Below are positions 57,722 through 64,000 of a DNA stretch of 64,000 nt, piece after piece (the stretch's first letter is position 1; each line of letters starts with the position of its first letter). The stretch comes from Doryteuthis pealeii. Its lineage: Eukaryota; Mollusca; Cephalopoda; Myopsida; Loliginidae. Below the pieces are notes generated by a model, which did no database searches, had not been told where the DNA came from, and saw nothing but the letters and a program-made list of their open reading frames with translations. The stretch is from contig CM042147.1 in NCBI GenBank assembly GCA_023376005.1, forward strand, positions 118,562,912 to 118,626,911, written 5' to 3'. Position numbers and translations under genes: made by a program.

Positions 57722-60700
57722 CTGAAAATAAAAGATACAAAGTTTTCACATATCTGTATGACTAAAGAATTCAAACAGAATGATATACAGTAATTATTGC
57801 AAAGAATTTTTAAGACAAAAGTAAAAAGAAAAAAATGAAAGAAAAAAATGTATCTATATCTTTTAAAGCAGGTTACAACTAAAAAGAAATTTCAAAGATT
57901 AACAAGATTTGAATTGAAATCTAATAAAAGCTTGTATTTAATTAGAAATGTGAATGAACCCTGCAATGCATAATGGAAAACATTTTTAGAATTTGTAGAA
58001 AAATAGCAAATGCTAAAATAGATGATTAAGATAGCTATGTTAGATATTGGGTATATGGTTGGTTGGATTTCATGGCATGTCAACTATTGCATTATTTTAT
58101 TTTATAAACTGTATCAATATTAATCGGTTTTCATTAAATATGAATATTCCTTAATACAGGCTATTAGAAAAGGCTCAAATAACAGTAATAGATTAAAAAA
58201 AATCTACAATTTAAAAGCAAAGACTCATAATATGTAAATGAGTTTTATGAAACACCTTTAAAGAACTCAAAGAAATAACACCGAGTAAAAAAATGGTAAC
58301 AAAATTAAGGTAAAAATATTTTGGAGGCAGTCATTTATGAAATCATCCTCAAAATGCTTTAACACTAAAATGACTATAGGATAAACATTCACCAGAGGCA
58401 TGAATATTTCAGGTTAATACATTGCAACTAGAATCCAATGAAAAATTGTTAAAAATAGTATAATCAAAAACAAATTTATCAATAGATAGTTACATACAAT
58501 GGCATCTAAAATATGTGTTCCTAATTTCTTAGAGCAAAAGATTTCTATAAAATTATACATACCATACCATACATACATACATAAATTTATATAAAAGTTT
58601 ACTCATCCATTATAGAAACATCAGTTTTTCTTAAACAAGTAAATGAATCAGAACTGTCAAGATTACTAAAAAAAAATCTAACTTTTCATAACTAAATTTT
58701 CATTACTGGAAAAAAAAGAAAAATCATCATATTGTGAACAATTTTGGGTTATAGAGTATTGAGAATTATTCTTTTATAGTTTTATGTGATAATTGCACAA
58801 TGTCTGTGACCCCAAGTCAGAGTCAGAGACAGGTTCACAAAGATAAAAAGAAAAAAAAGAAAAGTACAACAGTTTGATGACAGGACACTAATGAAAGAGG
58901 AAGTTGTGAGACTTTGTGCAGTTTGTGGTGGAGCAGAGGACACTTAGTCCTATATTGTCAGCTGGCAAGAAAGTTGTTTTAACTCCAAGTTGATTACTGG
59001 CTTCACTGATGTGTCCCTGGCTATTTCTACCTGCTGCTACGGGGACAACCTGTCACTCCAAAGGCTGGTCTGAAACTTACCCAAGGATTTTTTTTTTTTC
59101 AGTCCGAGTGTTCCCACTATTCAGGCCATCAACTCCCTCAAAACAGATTCTCTCATAAAAACATTTTTCTATTAAAACATAGCTACCTAAAAATATTATC
59201 TCCAACTAGCTTAACTTTATGGTGGTCGTTCAATTCTCTTAATCCTTTGTGTCCTTAAAAGACAACCACCCATCCATATACATATGCCCGAGTTTAACAC
59301 ATTTTATTTTACCCCCCTTTTTTTTCTGACCATATTCTCACTTAACCATTGTGTCACATTTAAATTAATATTGGCGAGTGAATCTTTAAAAAGTAAAAGG
59401 TTTTCAATTTGTCATCTTTTTACAAAAACATATTCTTTCTTATATCTACACAGATCCATGTTTGGATATGAAAATGACACTAAAATATCTTATAAAAATA
59501 ACTAAATACCAACCAGACACCAAACTATAGATACCCCCCCCCCCCAAAAAAAATATGAAAGCTATAGTTCCTAATTTTATGGGAAAAATCTATTAAGAGT
59601 TCTGCATCACTAGCAGGCAGAGGGGATAATATTACACACACTACTAAAAATCAACAATGACGGGCTTTTTTTTCTTTTTTGATTGGTCAAGAAATATTCA
59701 GACTGCTATTAAGTTTAAATCGTTCTAAAATATAGAGCTTTTGTAAGAAAATCTGAACACTATACATCTTAATTGACTAAGTCTCAGCCGTATATATAGT
59801 ATACCAATTTTCTGACATATGACCCAACTTTTCAATATAATCCTGCTAAAAACTGCTGCTTCTTAAGTTCAGTCTACATAGAACCACAATATTAAAATTA
59901 TCCCTTCACTGTTTCTTCAATATCAAAACAACAAGTGGTTGGATTATAGCTTTGGCACAAGATTGGATTTTGAGAACACTTAGCAAAGATTAAACTCATT
60001 CTCTTAATGATTAATATGAAATCAAGAAACATTTGCAACAGTAGTTTAATAACTATTATTGCAAATGTTTCTTGATTTCAATCATACAACACATTGCAAT
60101 TTTCCAATAACTTAAACTTTGAAGTATTTGACACCATTATAGAGACATTCGCAAGACTAAGCAAACAAAAAGTAATTCTTGTAAATTAAAATATAAATTA
60201 AATTCTTATAAAATATCTTTAGTCTTTATGTAAACTTGTATGAACTTCGAAAATTATATGCCTCTAGTAATTTTGTTTAAATTAAAGGGGTTTCCATACT
60301 CTTTACTGAAATATCAATGGTGCATGGTTGTGTTAGTTTGCTTTATTCATGAAATAACGAGATTTACTTATTATACCTAAGAATTATTTCAAGTACAAAT
60401 CTAAGCAGTTATTTAATGCCAAGTAGATTTTCAGGTGTCTGTACAATGGTTTTGTTATAAATAATGTATGCTTCATTTAATTAAGATTCAATGTAATAGG
60501 CTTAATATTATTTCCATTATTTATTAATATGTAATAAAATATAACAAATTGTTTTTGACAACTGCAGAAAATTTTAAACACACAGAAAAAATTATTTTTA
60601 TTATTACAGAAATTAAAAAAATTGCTTGGGTGGATTGGGGTTATTATTTATTCTAATCTTTTTCAATTTTTCATGAAAGCAATTCCAAAGTTGGTGGTCA

Positions 60701-63700
60701 AAAAATCAAAAAAGAAAAAATTGAATTCTTCCTGCATGCAGTCCAATTAAAGTTCAATTCATAAATGATTAAATTCGCAAAAATTTAATTTGCATTCATA
60801 AAATTATTCTATTAAGTATATCTCCTATTGTTCCCATTGGAAACAACATTCAGTTTCTGGATTCACTCTCTTTTCTCTAATTAGATGGGCACTTGTCCAT
60901 AATCTGCTTGACACAGCGTAGTGAATAAAGGTGTTGGGTTTAGACAGTTCTAAGTGACAGTTATCTCTGAGCTGCAGGTCAATCCTGGTCAAGGGTGACA
61001 GTAACATAGAATAATGATAAACACTGCTTAACACCTGCACCCCAGTTATGGTTAGCGGAATGAGAACAGGATACCCCCATGGATTGAATAAAGGTTTAGG
61101 TTCAAAGTTCCGTGATGGCTCCCAATTATGACAAGAAAGTTGTTTGAGAATGCTCCTGTGTCTGACAAGAAATACCTGAAGAAGGCTGGAGTGCACATCA
61201 GTTGAAACATTGTACAGATAAAAATAAAGATGAGGACAATAATTCGAATAATACTAATTGTTGAACTGTGTTCTTTCTGACAAGTCTCACAAGTAACCTG
61301 TCCTATGAGCATTAGTTTTTCTTTGTCCTATTATCCTTAGCTTATCCTTTAAACAACCTTTTATATCAGAGAACTGATTACTGTTGAATTTATATTGAGC
61401 TGTCATCCATTTTGTCTACAAGATAAAGTACATCCTAATAATCTATCAACATTGATTGTCACTAATTCTTTGGTTTGACATTTAGAAGCTAGATTTGAGT
61501 TTAAATCAAGAAAACTATTTTTGTCAGGGAAGAATTAAACAAAATGACTTAAGATAATTAAACTTTGAATTTACCTTGCATGGATATACTATGTATTTGT
61601 CATAATGCAAAACATGGCCATTTCCTTTGGCACTTCAAACATTATAATCATGCAAACAGCACTAGACTTGATTTTAAACAAGATTTTTAACAAAATTATT
61701 TTATAAATTGGGAGGTGCTTAACTTTTGAGCATGTGTATAGATTAAATAAAGTTTATATTCTTTAAGAGCTTGTATACAAAACAAACAATATTAGAATTC
61801 CTTTCAATTAAATTTATAAAGATTTAAATTTTGAAATGTATGTTATTTTTTTTCAGAAGCAATGTACTCAAAATCATTTTCTATAAAAAAAAAAAAAAAC
61901 AAGTAAAATTTACTTTACATTGAGAAAATAGTCCATCCAGAAAATGAATGTTAATCATTTTCAACTTGAGCTGTGAGCATGCATAAATACAATTAATCAA
62001 ACAAACAGAAATTTCAAGTGTAATGTATCATCCATAAAAGAAATACCATAAACAGGCAAAATTATATATTTTGATAACAAAATATTCTAAAGGGGGCTCT
62101 TAATTTTTGTAAAGAGTACTCTTGAAAAAGAAATGAACAAATGCTGAGAATGGTAGATGATAGAATCAAATTCTTTCAACAGCAGCATTTAATATATGTG
62201 ATACTATTTCTGTTTTCGATGCTAAAAGAGACCAAATGTTGGTGGTGTACTTTAAAGCTAACCTAAATATATAATATATCCATGCTTATTAAACAATTAA
62301 AAAACAATATTATTCTCAAAGAATCACTTCTAAGTTTTCTTGGAGAAAAGGTATCAATATAGAAAAAAAAAGATGGCAAGATTCCTTCTCTAGTATTCAA
62401 GTTTAGAGAGAAAGTTTTTTGTATTGTTTTGTAAGGAAATGCTGAACAATCAGTCTGAAATCAACAGTCAGTTATAATCTTATAGCCACAACACATACAA
62501 CTGTAAAGTTGGAGTAATCTAATTACGATTAAACCAGGTGAGTATTCAGCAACAATAACATTAGCTAAAATTTGATATTCTAAATAAAATCATAGAATTG
62601 GCTCATGTTTTCAAGGGATGTCTCAGGAGTATAAGTAGAAATATTTTAAAAATGAAACATTATCCATTATTAATCTTTTAATAGTATTTCATTTTATTTC
62701 TGCATCTGCCAATGAAGCCTTTATGGCCTGAACAGTAAGGCACCAGCACAGTAAGACAGGTTTCTAAGAATTAGAAATATGCTCAAATCTCATTGGAGGC
62801 TTATTCTATATTTCTAATTTATACAGCTTACTTAATGGCCATAGAATAATGACCAGAGAGTTGTAATAAAAAGCAAACATTCATTAGATAAGAAGACATA
62901 AAAAGTATTTGTAAATATATTTATGAAAGTAATCCTATTCATATGGATTTATTTATTAAAAAGACATCAGTATATCTGTATGATTTCATTAAAACATGAA
63001 CATTGAAAACCCTCAATTTTTTAAAATGCTACATTCCAATTCCTAATAGATTAACTACTTAGAAATGGGATATTCTTGTAATATATTAATGAAATATTAT
63101 CAGATGCTTCAGAACAATCATTGTTTTCCACTGCCTTTATCATCATCTACAAATTGTCAAGAGTCTTTTTAGACTTGATAGTAATTCAAGGCAAATATCT
63201 CATCAACAGTTCCCAAGTAACTGATTGTATGCAAAGTGAATCATTTAATCATTTTGAACATCTTGAAAACTAGTTATGTGGCCTTGGTATAAATCAACTA
63301 ATCAGAAGGGACCTTACTGTGTATGCATAAACACTTTCCCATGGGGTTACCCAGTCAGCAGTATGATGCCATTGAATGAGCTTGTGTACTGTGCGACTGT
63401 GACCAAATGAGATCAACAACTATCCATTAGACTAGTGTCCTGTGGGACTATAACAACAAAGATCAGGACAACAATTCAAATAAATCAATGTATTGATTTC
63501 TCATTGCAGAAATTCAGATAGATTTTAATTATTTAAACAAAACCACAATGAGTACTAAATAATAGAAAATAGAATTCAATGCATCGCAAGTTATCAAATT
63601 TGACATTGCTAAACCAATTGCTTTATATAATCAATCTAAACTTATAGTAGGGTCAGGTAAAATTGTTAAATATTTAAAATAATAACAAAGGGTTTCCTTA

Positions 63701-64000
63701 CACCATGGCAACAAACATACATTAACAGTTCTTCTGGATAAAATTTCATCAGATCTTATTGATTAGAGAAACTATGAGAGACTGAAGAAACATTTAAATC
63801 AACCAATCCCTCTTTCAATTCCAAGTTTCATCTACATGTGTATAAAGTATATAAACAAGAAATACTTTTTGTCATTGCTGCTATTCTCTATGTACTCTTC
63901 TACCTTATAAAATGAGTCTACATAAAACTTGCTCCATAATTTGTCTTCAGCTATGAATTTAAATAAAATTACTGCTCATTAGTTACATTATAAAATTCTA
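57722..64000 (-). other. Probable upstream ZFTRAF1 intron
   Basis: The RING domain is incomplete at 57721, so transcription must enter from the right. No exon with the missing first RING cysteines is seen up to 64000. Only the hammerhead-like fragment at 61150-61260 is recognised. Confidence 0.5.
61150..61260 (+). mobile_element. Isolated copy of the 12-kb array unit, with core
   Basis: CUGAAGA-A, GGCUG/CAGUU, GAAAC (61176-61208) is followed by TGTACAGATAAAAATAAAG and GATGAGGACAATAATTCGAA. It is related to 12061-12145 in reverse. A further scrap is at about 63440-63480. Confidence 0.5.

Noticed and set aside
57494..57793. Plus-strand and alternate minus-strand open frames over the ZFTRAF1 exon
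   Set aside because: They are shadows of the real exon, whose frame has conserved zinc ligands and matching splice phases.
60825..61196. 123-codon minus-strand open frame
   Set aside because: It overlaps the hammerhead-like repeat at its start and matches no family I know. It lacks splice or context support.

Overview
The window looks like AT-rich nuclear DNA from a mollusc, most probably a cephalopod. The evidence is two intron-rich animal genes, very many long (TA)n tracts, tRNA-derived SINEs, LINE and mariner remnants, and dispersed hairpin elements. No bacterial or organellar gene order is present. The cephalopod call is inference from the repeat style; the metazoan call rests on the genes.

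Layout. 1-33.4 kb is a gene-poor, repeat-laden stretch: retroposons with a common 3' end, two SINE families, LINE fragments (RTE-like endonuclease, CR1-like and other ORF2 ends), mariner remnants, MITE-like elements, LTR-like segments, a 1.3-kb AAT array and many palindromes flanked by (TA)n. 33.67-43.68 kb is a complete five-exon GINS2 (PSF2) gene on the plus strand, with an E2F/ETS/CRE-like promoter and introns full of inverted repeats. 44.7-64 kb is nearly free of SINEs and (TA)n. It carries, on the minus strand and tail-to-tail with GINS2, the last three coding exons of ZFTRAF1 (CYHR1); its 5' exons lie beyond the right edge.

Function. GINS2 is a subunit of the GINS tetramer of the CMG replicative helicase. 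ZFTRAF1 is a RING/TRAF-type zinc-finger protein of poorly known function. Their adjacency implies no shared pathway.

Most interesting system. Several of the (TA)-flanked hairpin elements contain hammerhead-ribozyme architecture: helix I, CUGANGA-like core, helix II, GAA, helix III, then a U-H cleavage site. The helix sequences differ between copies while pairing is kept (7411-7464, 9686-9741, 20303-20350, 25868-25912, 27523-27569, 37000-37042, 37115-37157). A 136-bp tandem array at 12.03-12.36 kb carries the same core. This is the organisation expected of Penelope-like elements or retrozyme-like retroelements. Other unexplained items are a 299-bp GC-rich insertion built of UUCG-capped hairpins (1552-1850) and a minisatellite next to GINS2 exon 5 that has copied the exon's 3' splice site.
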